The notes under the pieces are model-generated. The model was not told the DNA's origin, did no database searches, and was given only the letters and a program-made list of their open reading frames with translations. From Thermoleophilia bacterium UBA6103 (GTDB lineage: Bacteria; Actinomycetota; Thermoleophilia; UBA2241), in NCBI GenBank assembly GCA_002423545.1, contig DIWP01000015.1:1-64000 (forward strand): a DNA stretch of 64,000 bases. The letters run 5' to 3'. Position numbers and translations under genes: made by a program. Position 1 is the stretch's first letter. Each line of letters begins with the position of its first letter. Below, piece after piece: positions 32,574 through 41,380 of the stretch.

Positions 32574-32703
32574 CCGCGGCTCGTCGGCGACGCCACGCGG
32601 CGGTCCGTGCGGCGGTACAGGACGCAGTCTCATGGAGCACCTGCCGACGCCCGCGACCACGGGCGGGCTGCGTGGAGCGGCCGGCCGCACGCCGGGATCC
32701 ACG

Positions 32704-32777
32704 TGGGGCGAAGTGGAGCGCGATGGCCGAGCGCCCGGACTCATGCGTGGGGCGAAGTGGGCGGCGGGCGGATGGGG
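32704..32777 (+). promoter_or_regulatory. Second TGGGN array on the opposite strand
   Basis: Plus-strand TGGGG (32704), TGGAG (32714) and TGGCC (32724), all 10 bp apart. Then TGGGG (32748), TGGGC (32758) and TGGGG (32773). The 14-bp core GTGGGGCGAAGTGG occurs twice (32703 and 32747), 44 bp apart. It lies in the 511-bp gap between mraZ and the lysM gene, which otherwise holds no gene. Confidence 0.5.
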
Positions 32778-32993
32778 TCATGGCGGCAGACCGTACGGCC
32801 ACAGCGCCACGTCGCTCGCCGGGCGATCTGATCAGGCCCGGATGCCGGGTCTGGCGTCATGGCGTCGCGGGGCCGAGGCCCGGCCGGCAGTCACGTCGCG
32901 CCGGCACCGGGTCGAGAGCCGGCCGGTCGCCGCTTCAGGCCGGCGCCGGTCCTCGACGTTGCCGGCCGCCCCCGGGGCGGCCGGCGCTGCGGC

Positions 32994-33632
32994 TCACTCC
33001 GGCGCCGGTATCGTGATCTTGGTGCCGACGCTCAGGTTGTTGAGGTTGAGCTTGGGGTTCGCTTCCAGGATCTGATCGACCGAGACCCCGAAGCGTTCCG
33101 AGATCTGCGAGAGCGTGTCGCCCTTCTTGACCTTGTAGGTGCGTTCGCCGACGACCGCCGGGCCCGAGGGGGACGCAGATGGGGACGGTGAGACGGCGGC
33201 GTCGCCGCCGAGGATGCCGGAACCGACCACGACCAGGACGAGCGCGACGACCACACCGAGAAAGACGAGCGGGACCAGGATGCGCAGCGCCCAGCGCAGC
33301 ATCGATGTCCCGCCGCCGTCATACGAAGAGTCGTCGTAGTGGGCAGGCGGGTAGTACTCGTCGCGACGGGCGCGCTCGTTGCGGCGGCGCCCGCGGCCTC
33401 GGGCATCGCCGCGTGCATGCCCGGCCTCGTCGTCGGGACCGGCGAAGGCAGCCATGGAGTCGGTGAACGAACCGATCTCGCGGAGGCGCGCCTCAGCCTC
33501 CTCTTCGCGCCGGCGCGCTTCTTCGTCGCCGCCGGCCGAACCCTCGCCGTGACCATGCGGCGCGGCGCCGTCTGCCGCCCGTCTTTCGGGTCCTAGGTCG
33601 CCCGGCGGTCTGCCGCCGTCGCTCGCGTTCAT
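32994..33632 (-). CDS. Membrane protein with C-terminal LysM domain
   Basis: 212 residues. A charged, disordered cytoplasmic part (1-108) is followed by one membrane segment (about 112-138), a Ser/Pro linker and a single LysM (about 165-210: YKVKKGDTLSQISERFGVS, LEANPKLNLNNL and VGTKITIP), which would bind peptidoglycan outside. There is no catalytic domain. The ATG overlaps the pyrF stop (ATGA), so it is co-translated with a pyrimidine gene. It is placed next to the dcw operon, but a functional link is only inference. Confidence 0.88.
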   Translation of the reverse strand: MNASDGGRPPGDLGPERRAADGAAPHGHGEGSAGGDEEARRREEEAEARLREIGSFTDSMAAFAGPDDEAGHARGDARGRGRRRNERARRDEYYPPAHYDDSSYDGGGTSMLRWALRILVPLVFLGVVVALVLVVVGSGILGGDAAVSPSPSASPSGPAVVGERTYKVKKGDTLSQISERFGVSVDQILEANPKLNLNNLSVGTKITIPAPE

Positions 33633-34672
33633 GGCCAGAGCACCCCCGCCAGTCGGTCGCGCAGTTCTTCACACGCCTGCGCAGCGGCGCTCGCGAAGTC
33701 GCCGCCGCGTCGACGCCATGCATACAGGATCGATCGGGACGAATTTACGACGAGCCCCCCGGCTTCTCCTGCCGACAGGCCCCGCAGAGCCTCCGCCTCG
33801 CCGCCCTGGGCGCCGATCCCGGGCACCAGGATGAACGAGCGCGGCAAGGCTTCGCGGACGGCGCGGAGCGCGTCCGGCGCGGTGGCGCCGGCGACCGCGC
33901 CCACATCGACGTAGCCGCGCTCGCCGACGGCGCCGTCACCGAGGCCCGAGACCATGTCGGCGACGACAAGATACAGCGGCCGGGCGCCGTGGTCTCCGGT
34001 CGTCGTCGCCGCGTCGTGCCGGCCGGCGACGCCGGCGCCCCGCTGCTGCGGATCGACGTGGCGCTCCTGCAGATCGGCGGCGCCGGGATTGCTGGTCCGC
34101 GTGAGCACGAAGATGCCGCGCCCCTGATCGCAACGCCGGACGAAGGGCTCCAGGGAGTCGGCGCCCATGTATGGATTGACGGTCACGGCGTCGGCGTCGA
34201 GGCCGGCGCCCCGGCCGCCGCCCGGCAGCGGAGCGCCGCCGAAGACGGCATTGGCATACGCCTGTGCGGTCGCGGCGATGTCGCCGCGCTTGACGTCGAC
34301 GATGACCGGCAGCTCGTGCTCGTGCGCGACGCGCACCACCTCGCAGAGCGCGCGCCATCCGGCAGCGCCGTACTGCTCGAAGTAGGCCGCCTGGGGCTTC
34401 ACCGCCGCCGCCACGTCGGCGACCGCGGCGATGATCCGCCGGCAGTAGCCCGCACAGCAGGCGGCCGCCAGCGCCTCTCCGTCGGTCGGTCGCGACATCG
34501 CCGGCCGCGCTTCGTCGGCGGCCCCACGTGCGGCCGTCTCGGCGACGAACGCCGGCGGCATGGAGTCCAGATCGGGATCGAGCCCGACGCAGACGGCGCT
34601 GCGTCGACTGAGGATGGACGCCGCCAGCCGGTCACTGAAGCGTGTGCTCAGCTCAGGCGCCAGCGTCGTCAC
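33629..34672 (-). CDS. pyrF: Orotidine 5'-phosphate decarboxylase (type 2)
   Basis: Last step of UMP synthesis. 347 residues from the GTG at 34672. N-terminal SDRLAASILSRRSAVCVGLDPDLDSMP is typical of the type 2 subfamily. KPQAAYFEQYG and the catalytic VDVKRGDIAATAQAYAN (Lys near 132) follow, then TVNPYMGADSLEPF, FVLTRTSNPGAADLQ and a phosphate-loop stretch LVPGIGAQGGEAEAL. A stretch rich in Gly/Ala/His (QQRGAGVAGRHDAATTTGDH) looks like a local insertion. The gene starts inside the end of the CPBP gene. Confidence 0.93.
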   Translation of the reverse strand: MTTLAPELSTRFSDRLAASILSRRSAVCVGLDPDLDSMPPAFVAETAARGAADEARPAMSRPTDGEALAAACCAGYCRRIIAAVADVAAAVKPQAAYFEQYGAAGWRALCEVVRVAHEHELPVIVDVKRGDIAATAQAYANAVFGGAPLPGGGRGAGLDADAVTVNPYMGADSLEPFVRRCDQGRGIFVLTRTSNPGAADLQERHVDPQQRGAGVAGRHDAATTTGDHGARPLYLVVADMVSGLGDGAVGERGYVDVGAVAGATAPDALRAVREALPRSFILVPGIGAQGGEAEALRGLSAGEAGGLVVNSSRSILYAWRRRGGDFASAAAQACEELRDRLAGVLWP

Positions 34673-35720
34673 TCCCCTCGCCCGGCGACCGTGTCCGATC
34701 GCCCTCTCGATCGACCCCATCTGCCGCGACGCCGTCGATGTGCCCCCGCACCGTACGTCGTCGCATCAAGGCAACCATACCAAGAACGCCGCTCGTTGCC
34801 ACGGCGGTCGCCGCCAGTCCGCCCTCCGGACCGAACGCGCCCCCGACAAGCCAGGCCGGCCCATCGATGTCCAGATCGATCAGCGCACCGCCGGGCATGC
34901 CCATGCCGCTGACGCTGAGTCCCAGCACGTTGCCCAGCGTCCAGTTCCAGGCGGCGTGCATCGCGAACGCCCCCCACAGGCATCCCTGCCGGAGCACGAG
35001 CAGGGCGAAGAAGACGCCGATGAGGAACAGGTTCAGTGCCGGCAGCCAGCCGAAGCCGGGATTGAGGGCATGAAACGAGGAGAACAGCAGCGATGAGACG
35101 ACGACCCCGAACCACGGCGTATAGCGGGCCCCCAGGCTCAGCAGCAGCCAGCCGCGAGACAGCAGCTCCTCCGCCGTCCCCTGGACCGCCCAGCCCAGCG
35201 TCACGACAAGCACGCCACCCAGCGCCGCGACACCGGTCACGCCGTCACGCGAGGGCCCGATGCCCACGTCACCGAGCACCACCGTGACGCCACTCAGGAT
35301 CAGGATCGCCGTCACGCCGATGACGCCGCCGACGGCGGCCGCCCGGGCGGCGCCGCGGCGCGGCAGCGCCAGCGACTCGACCGGACGCGCCTCGACCGCC
35401 AGCATCCACGCGACGGCCAACGCCCCCAGCGGGATGAAGACGAGCCAGAGACGGGCATCGAGCCACAGGGCGCCGCGCAGCGCCGCGCCGACGCCGGCGT
35501 CTGGCCCGGTCGGCGGCAGGCTCCACGGCAGGCGACGGCCGGCCAGCAGAAGCGGCAGCCGGCTCAGGAACAGGAAACCCCACGCCGCGGCCGCCGCGAC
35601 CAGCAAGTTGCTCAGCCTGCGGCCACGGCGGGCGGCGACGAAGAGCCGATCAGCGGCCGAAAGGATGCGGTCCATGGCGCGCGAGCGCCCGGCGATCGCC
35701 TCGACGGCGCGCCACATCAC
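34653..35720 (-). CDS. CPBP-family intramembrane glutamic protease
   Basis: 355 residues with about eight membrane segments. CPBP/Abi motifs are visible: TAEELLSRGWLL (EExxxR, near 185), FSSFHALNPG (FxxxH) and HAAWNWTLG (HxxxN). Family members process CAAX-type or other membrane substrates, and some serve in bacteriocin immunity. The substrate here is unknown. The start is a GTG/ATG pair at 35720, with an alternative ATG at about 35675. Its 3' end overlaps pyrF by 20 bp. Confidence 0.85.
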   Translation of the reverse strand: MMWRAVEAIAGRSRAMDRILSAADRLFVAARRGRRLSNLLVAAAAAWGFLFLSRLPLLLAGRRLPWSLPPTGPDAGVGAALRGALWLDARLWLVFIPLGALAVAWMLAVEARPVESLALPRRGAARAAAVGGVIGVTAILILSGVTVVLGDVGIGPSRDGVTGVAALGGVLVVTLGWAVQGTAEELLSRGWLLLSLGARYTPWFGVVVSSLLFSSFHALNPGFGWLPALNLFLIGVFFALLVLRQGCLWGAFAMHAAWNWTLGNVLGLSVSGMGMPGGALIDLDIDGPAWLVGGAFGPEGGLAATAVATSGVLGMVALMRRRTVRGHIDGVAADGVDREGDRTRSPGEGSDDAGA

Positions 35721-35762
35721 CGTGTGGCGACGCCGCCGGGGCGGAACGTCGCCGGACGTCCG

Positions 35763-36440
35763 TCAGTTGCCGGAGCTGGGAAGCTGCGGGACGAGGAAGG
35801 ACAGGAACGCGCCCCAGGACCGGGTCTGCAGCATGACCTTGCCGGGCCCCACAAGCTCCACTACAAGGCCCTCGCCGCTGAAGAACGTCGACTTCAGGCC
35901 GCCGACCTTCTTCACGTTGAACGTCATGCCCTCGGGGAACGCCACCAGATGCCCCGTGTCCACGGTGTACGACTGCCCGGCGGCGAGGTCGAACTCGTGG
36001 ATGGCGCCGTACGAGGAGACGACGAGCTGACCGTGACCCGAGCAGCGCAGCATGAACAGTCCCTCGCCGCCGAAGAAGGTCTTGGCGCCGCCCCACTTGC
36101 TCTCGGTCTCGATGCCCATCTCGGACGCCATGTACGAGCCACTCTGCACCACGTACGGCAGGCCCTCCAGCCGCATGACGGCGATGTCGCCCGGCAGGGC
36201 CGGCGCCACCGCGACGTGGCCGCCCTCGGCCGGCGCCTGGAAGACGTTCTGGAAGAACGACTCGCTGGTGAGTGCCTTGCGCGCCAGCGACTTCAGCATG
36301 CCGCCGGTGGCCTTGGTCTCGATCTGCACTCCGGCGCTCATGCTCACCATGGCACCGCCCTCGACCCTCACCTGCTCGCTGCCGGCAAGCTTGAGCACCC
36401 CGAGCGAATAGGTCGGCTTGTAGAGGATATCGACGTCCAT
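35763..36440 (-). CDS. AIM24/TIGR00266-family protein
   Basis: 225 residues. It begins YKPTYSLGVLKLAGSEQVRVEGGAMVSM and has the family's glycine-rich beta repeats (GGMLKSLARKALTSESFFQNVFQAP, TFFGGEGLFMLRCSG and FFSGEGLVVELVGPGKVMLQTRS). The fold is a jelly-roll-like trimer. No enzyme activity is established for the family, and the mitochondrial relative AIM24 helps cristae organisation. The ATG follows GAGGG. It is 42 bp upstream of the CPBP gene in the same direction. Confidence 0.85.
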   Translation of the reverse strand: MDVDILYKPTYSLGVLKLAGSEQVRVEGGAMVSMSAGVQIETKATGGMLKSLARKALTSESFFQNVFQAPAEGGHVAVAPALPGDIAVMRLEGLPYVVQSGSYMASEMGIETESKWGGAKTFFGGEGLFMLRCSGHGQLVVSSYGAIHEFDLAAGQSYTVDTGHLVAFPEGMTFNVKKVGGLKSTFFSGEGLVVELVGPGKVMLQTRSWGAFLSFLVPQLPSSGN

Positions 36441-36559
36441 GCCCACGCCCTCCCGCGTCGCTGGCTCTGCCGCGACCGGTCGCCGCGGCCCTGTCCACGT
36501 TCGGCCTCCGGAGCGCCGCTCCTTGCCGCTGGTGGCGAACGCGGCGGACGGCGGCGGGT

Positions 36560-37333
<774 letters not shown>

Positions 37334-37401
37334 GGCAGGACCTCCTTGGTGTGCACGACCGGGGCGATCCCAGTCTACCGGATGCCCGGCGCCCGGCGGC
37401 C

Positions 37402-40011
37402 TCAGCCGCGCAACTTGCGCAGCGGCGCCACGTTGGCCATCAGGCGCCGCTCGCTGCCATCGGCGTCGAAGTGCACCAGGATGATGCCGCGCGCCTCGAC
37501 GGCCCGCACCGTGCCCTCTCCGAGCACGGCGTGGAGTACGCGCTCGCCGGCCTTGAAGTACTGGCTCACCGCCTGCTCGCCGATGTCGGTGGCGGCATCC
37601 CGGTCCGACGCGCCCGCCGCCGCGCCGCCGCCGTCCGCGGCGCCCCGGCGCCCGGCGACATCTGAGCGGCGGTCCGCCGGCGGGCGGCCCGGCCGCCAGG
37701 CTCCCCCACCGCCCGACGCACCCGGCGTGCCGGCCCCGCCCCGGGGCCTGGCGCCGATCACGGCGCCGGCGCCGAGGTCGGTCCAGCCGCCGTCGCCAGC
37801 GTCGTCGTCCCAGCGGCGGCGAGCCGAGCGGTCGTGGGCGCCGCCGGCGCCGAACACCGACGGCGGACGACGGCCGCCGATCACCTTCTTCTCGACCAGC
37901 CGCGCCGGGATCTCCGCCAGGAAGCGCGACGGCAGGTTGTCCATGGCGCCGCCCCAGAGCATGCGGCTGCGGGCATGGAGCAGGTACAGCACGTCCATGG
38001 CCCGGGTGATGCCCACGTATGCCAGCCGGCGCTCCTCCTCCACGTTCTGCTCGTCGATCGAGCGCTGGTGAGGAAAGACCCCCTCTTCCATGCCGACGAT
38101 GAAGACGGCCGGGAACTCAAGGCCCTTGGCGTTGTGCAGGGTCATGAGGGTGATCTGGGTACCCGCCTCCACATAGGCATCCTGGTCGGTGTAGAGGGAG
38201 ACCTCCTGCAGGAAGCCCTCCGCCGTCGGCGCTTCGGCGCGACGGTCGTACTCGGCGGCCACGCCGATGAGCTCTTCGAGGTTCTCCAGCCGGCCCTCGG
38301 CCTCCAGGGTGCGCTGCGCGCGCAACGCCTCGAGGTAGCCGGACTCCTCCAGCACGGCGCGTACCGTCTCGGCGACGGCTCGCGCTGCCGGACGACCCGC
38401 CGTAGCGCCGTCATCCGACTCGTCTGCGGCGGGCGCCTCGCGGGCCACCGGCGCCGTGGCGGCGGCCGCAGGCCCTGTGTCGCCCGCCGCCGGCGCGGCG
38501 GCGGAGGCGCCGGGCTGCGTGCCGTCGGCCGTCGCCGAGGCGACCGGCACACCGCCAGCGCCGGCCTGGAAGCTCCGGATGAGCGACACGAACATCTGCA
38601 GCCTGCCGGCCGTGGCGGCGGCCACGCCGGCGACCTGATCGGCCGCCTGCAGCACCGACCACAGCGACTCACCGACCGTCGCAGCCTGGGTCAGCAGCCG
38701 CTCGACGGTGGTCGCCCCGATCCCGCGCCGCGGCACGTTGATGATGCGCAGCAGCCGCTGTTCGTCGTCGGGGTTGGCGATGACGTTGAGGTAGGCCAGC
38801 GCATCCTTGACCTCGGCGCGCTCGTAGAACCGCTGGCCGCCGATCACCTGATACGAGATGGCGTAGCGGCCGAACTGCTCCTCGAGCACGCGGCTCTGAG
38901 CGTTCGTCCGATACAGCACCGCTATCTCGTCGGGACTGAACGCCCGCGGCCCGGCTTCGCCGCGGAGCAGCCGCTGCACCTCACTGGCCACGAACTGCGC
39001 CTCGCCGTGCTCGTCCGGCACTTCGACGATGGTGACCGTGCTCCCCTCCCCGCGCCCCGTCCAGAGATTCTTGCCCTTGCGCCGCCGGTTGTGCTTGACG
39101 ACGGCGTTGGCCACATCGAGCACCGCCTGCGTGGAACGGTAGTTCTGCTCGAGACGGATGATGCGCGCCTCGGGGTAGTCGCGCTCGAACTCGAGGATGT
39201 TGCGGATGTCGGCGCCACGCCAGGAGTAGATGCTCTGGTCGTCGTCGCCGACGACGGCGATGCTCCCGCGCTCACCGGCCAGCAGGTTCGCCAGCCGGTA
39301 TTGGGCGTGGTTGGTGTCCTGGTACTCATCGATGAGGATGTGGCGGAAGGAACGCTGGTAGTGGGCCAGCCGCTGCGGGAAGCGCTCGAGCAGGAAGACA
39401 GCGTTGGCCAGCAGATCGTCGAAGTCCATGGCGTTCATCTGCCCGAGCTTCTTCTGGTAGAGCTCGTAGACATCGGCGACGGTCTGGGCGAAGAAGCCTT
39501 CCACCTCCGAGCGGTAGTCGGCCGGATCCTGCAGACGGTTCTTGGCGTCGCTGATGACGCGGGCTATCGACTCGGGCGGGAAGCGCTTGACGTCGAAGTC
39601 GAGCTCCTCGAGGCAGCGCTTGATGAGCCGCCGGCTGTCGTCGGCGTCGTGGATGGTGTAGTTGGCCCGGTAGCCGAGCCGCTCGGCCTCGCGGCGCAGG
39701 AGGCGGGCGCACATGCTGTGGAAGGTGCTGATCCACATGGTGCGGGCGACGTGACCGACCAGCGTCTCGATGCGGGCCTTCATCTCGCCGGCGGCCTTGT
39801 TGGTAAAGGTGATGGCGAGGATCTCGTCGGGCCGCGCGCCGCGCTCGCGGATGAGCCAGGCGACGCGATGGGTGAGCACGCGCGTCTTGCCGGAGCCGGC
39901 GCCGGCCAGGATGAGCAGCGGACCGTCGCCGTAGGTGACGGCCTCAAGTTGCTGCTCGTTGAGGCCGGCGAGAAGCGGTGAGGCGGCCGGCTCGGTCGGT
40001 GCGGGGCTCAT
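37402..40011 (-). CDS. pcrA: UvrD/PcrA-type ATP-dependent DNA helicase
   Basis: Superfamily 1A 3'-5' helicase for repair and replication. It has 869 residues. Motif I is GAGSGKT (37-43), motif II is LIDEYQDTN, motif III is VGDDDQSIYSWRGAD, motif IV is LEQNYRST, motif V is TLHNAKGLEFPAVFI and motif VI is VGITRA. Residues about 478-545 are an Ala/Pro/Gly/Asp-rich linker inserted in domain 2B, unusual for the family. The C terminus (KAGERVLHAVLGEGTVRAVEARG) is the Tudor-like RNA polymerase-binding module of PcrA. It is 4 bp from the VIT-like gene. Confidence 0.95.
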   Translation of the reverse strand: MSPAPTEPAASPLLAGLNEQQLEAVTYGDGPLLILAGAGSGKTRVLTHRVAWLIRERGARPDEILAITFTNKAAGEMKARIETLVGHVARTMWISTFHSMCARLLRREAERLGYRANYTIHDADDSRRLIKRCLEELDFDVKRFPPESIARVISDAKNRLQDPADYRSEVEGFFAQTVADVYELYQKKLGQMNAMDFDDLLANAVFLLERFPQRLAHYQRSFRHILIDEYQDTNHAQYRLANLLAGERGSIAVVGDDDQSIYSWRGADIRNILEFERDYPEARIIRLEQNYRSTQAVLDVANAVVKHNRRRKGKNLWTGRGEGSTVTIVEVPDEHGEAQFVASEVQRLLRGEAGPRAFSPDEIAVLYRTNAQSRVLEEQFGRYAISYQVIGGQRFYERAEVKDALAYLNVIANPDDEQRLLRIINVPRRGIGATTVERLLTQAATVGESLWSVLQAADQVAGVAAATAGRLQMFVSLIRSFQAGAGGVPVASATADGTQPGASAAAPAAGDTGPAAAATAPVAREAPAADESDDGATAGRPAARAVAETVRAVLEESGYLEALRAQRTLEAEGRLENLEELIGVAAEYDRRAEAPTAEGFLQEVSLYTDQDAYVEAGTQITLMTLHNAKGLEFPAVFIVGMEEGVFPHQRSIDEQNVEEERRLAYVGITRAMDVLYLLHARSRMLWGGAMDNLPSRFLAEIPARLVEKKVIGGRRPPSVFGAGGAHDRSARRRWDDDAGDGGWTDLGAGAVIGARPRGGAGTPGASGGGGAWRPGRPPADRRSDVAGRRGAADGGGAAAGASDRDAATDIGEQAVSQYFKAGERVLHAVLGEGTVRAVEARGIILVHFDADGSERRLMANVAPLRKLRG

Positions 40012-40015
40012 TGGG

Positions 40016-40672
40016 TCAGGCCGGCGCGTTGAGGAGCAGGCTGAGGCCGAAGGCGACCCCGCCGGCCAGGATGAGCTTGGCGGCCGACACGAGCATGCGC
40101 CCGCGCGACACCCTGCTCAGAAAGGCGCCGAGCAGGAACAGCTCGGCCACGGCCAGCCCCCAGGCGAGGTAGAACGACGTCTCGACGCCGACGACCGGGT
40201 ACAGGGCAAGTCCGACGCAGAGGATGAGGCCGCCGAGGGCCGACGAGAGTCCGGCCACCGTGGCGATGGCGAAGGTGGCGTAGCGGGAGGCGGCGCCGAT
40301 GTCGGTCGACTCCAGGCCGTACAGCGTGGTCTCTTCGAGCTCCTTGAGCTCGCGGGCGCGTTCGGCCTGCTCGGAGAGATAGGAGCCGTAGAAGCCGGAG
40401 ACACCGAGGCTGACCGATGCCGCCGCCACCACGCTCACGACGGTCCGCACATCCCTGACGCTGGCGAAGTACGAGCCGGTGATGATGCCGAGCCCGGTGA
40501 GGACGCCGTCGAAGGCGTTCATGGGGAAGTAGCGGCGCGCGATCTCGCCGACGTCGGCGATCTCGTGCAGGTGCTTGAGACGGCCGACCAGGGTGGCGGC
40601 GCGGGAGCCCGATGCTCCGGTCGGGCGCGATGCCCGGCGGGCCGTCGCGCCCTTCTGATGCCGGCGACTCAC
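40016..40672 (-). CDS. VIT1/CCC1-like membrane protein
   Basis: 218 residues. After a basic N terminus come FPMNAFDGVLTGLGIITGSYF and SVSLGVSGFYGSYLSEQAERARELKELEE, which match the first helices and amphipathic segment of the VIT1/CCC1 ferrous iron/manganese transporter family, and then three more membrane segments. The pattern is closest to the divergent archaeal branch (TIGR00267-like). The metal-binding cytoplasmic Glu-rich insert of true VIT1 is short. Transport of iron or manganese is inference. It lies 58 bp after the DUF211 gene. Confidence 0.65.
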   Translation of the reverse strand: MSRRHQKGATARRASRPTGASGSRAATLVGRLKHLHEIADVGEIARRYFPMNAFDGVLTGLGIITGSYFASVRDVRTVVSVVAAASVSLGVSGFYGSYLSEQAERARELKELEETTLYGLESTDIGAASRYATFAIATVAGLSSALGGLILCVGLALYPVVGVETSFYLAWGLAVAELFLLGAFLSRVSRGRMLVSAAKLILAGGVAFGLSLLLNAPA

Positions 40673-40730
40673 GGACGGCTCACGAGATCTTGGTCAGGAA
40701 GGGGCGAGGAGAGGTCCGGCGAGACGACGG

Positions 40731-41039
40731 TCACCGCATCCAGCGGGCGCCGCCGTCCTGGGCGGTGTCGGCCTCTTCGATGAGCTGCCGTCCGCAGGAC
40801 ACCTTGTCGATGGAGTGCACGCTGCCGCCGGCATCCTGGATGACCTCGGCGACGGCCTGGAAATCGATGTCGTCGCCCTCGAGCGTGACCTTGATGTTCT
40901 CGACCTTGCTGTCGATCTCGAGCAGCGTGAGGTCGACTCCGACGACGCCGTCCAGATCGCCGAGCTTGTCGGCGATGGTCAGCATGGTGGGCTGATGAGG
41001 CTTGAGGACGTCGAGGACGAGACGCCTGATGGTACTCAC
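40731..41039 (-). CDS. DUF211-family protein
   Basis: 102 residues. MSTIRRLVLDVLKPHQPTM, LGDLDGVVGVDLTLLEIDSK and ENIKVTLEGDDIDFQAVAEVIQDAGGSVHSIDKV follow the DUF211 pattern, a small ferredoxin-like fold best known from archaea and of unknown function. The C terminus adds CGRQLIEEADTAQDG. The GTG at 41039 lacks an obvious ribosome site. A leftward TAGAAT -10 lies at 41128-41123. It is the first gene of the leftward set ending in the helicase. Confidence 0.85.
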   Translation of the reverse strand: MSTIRRLVLDVLKPHQPTMLTIADKLGDLDGVVGVDLTLLEIDSKVENIKVTLEGDDIDFQAVAEVIQDAGGSVHSIDKVSCGRQLIEEADTAQDGGARWMR

Positions 41040-41380
41040 TCGGGATCACACTCCCCGCACGGCGACGGTTGGCGGTACGGACCCTTCTCGACGTGACGGG
41101 CCGCGCCGACGATGACCGCTCGATTCTACCACCGACGCACCGGCGTCGGGCGGTCCCACGGGCGCCTGAGGATAAGGAGCGCCGGCCGGCGACCGGCGGC
41201 AGACGTCCACCGCGGCGGGACCATGGCCTCTGGGCGGGCTCCGGCGAGCCGCCCGGTGGCCGGAGTCAAGTACGGATGCCCCACGTCCGATAGGCATCAA
41301 GGAACGACGAGCCTTCGGCGCGGGCGTGGACACACGAGCTTCGTCTCCCCGCACGGCGGCTCAGCGTCAAGGAGGGAACT
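41040..41380. other. 341-bp non-coding gap between divergent genes
   Basis: Holds a leftward TAGAAT (41128-41123) that may serve the DUF211 gene, a 7-bp inverted repeat CCGACGC/GCGTCGG near 41131-41148, and the ribosome site GGAGGGAA for the propeller gene. I find no credible gene and no clear rightward promoter. Confidence 0.6.

Noticed and set aside
32600..32980. Rightward or leftward small genes in the mraZ-lysM gap
   Set aside because: Several open frames exist but none has a ribosome site or protein-like composition; the TGGGN arrays explain the visible structure better.
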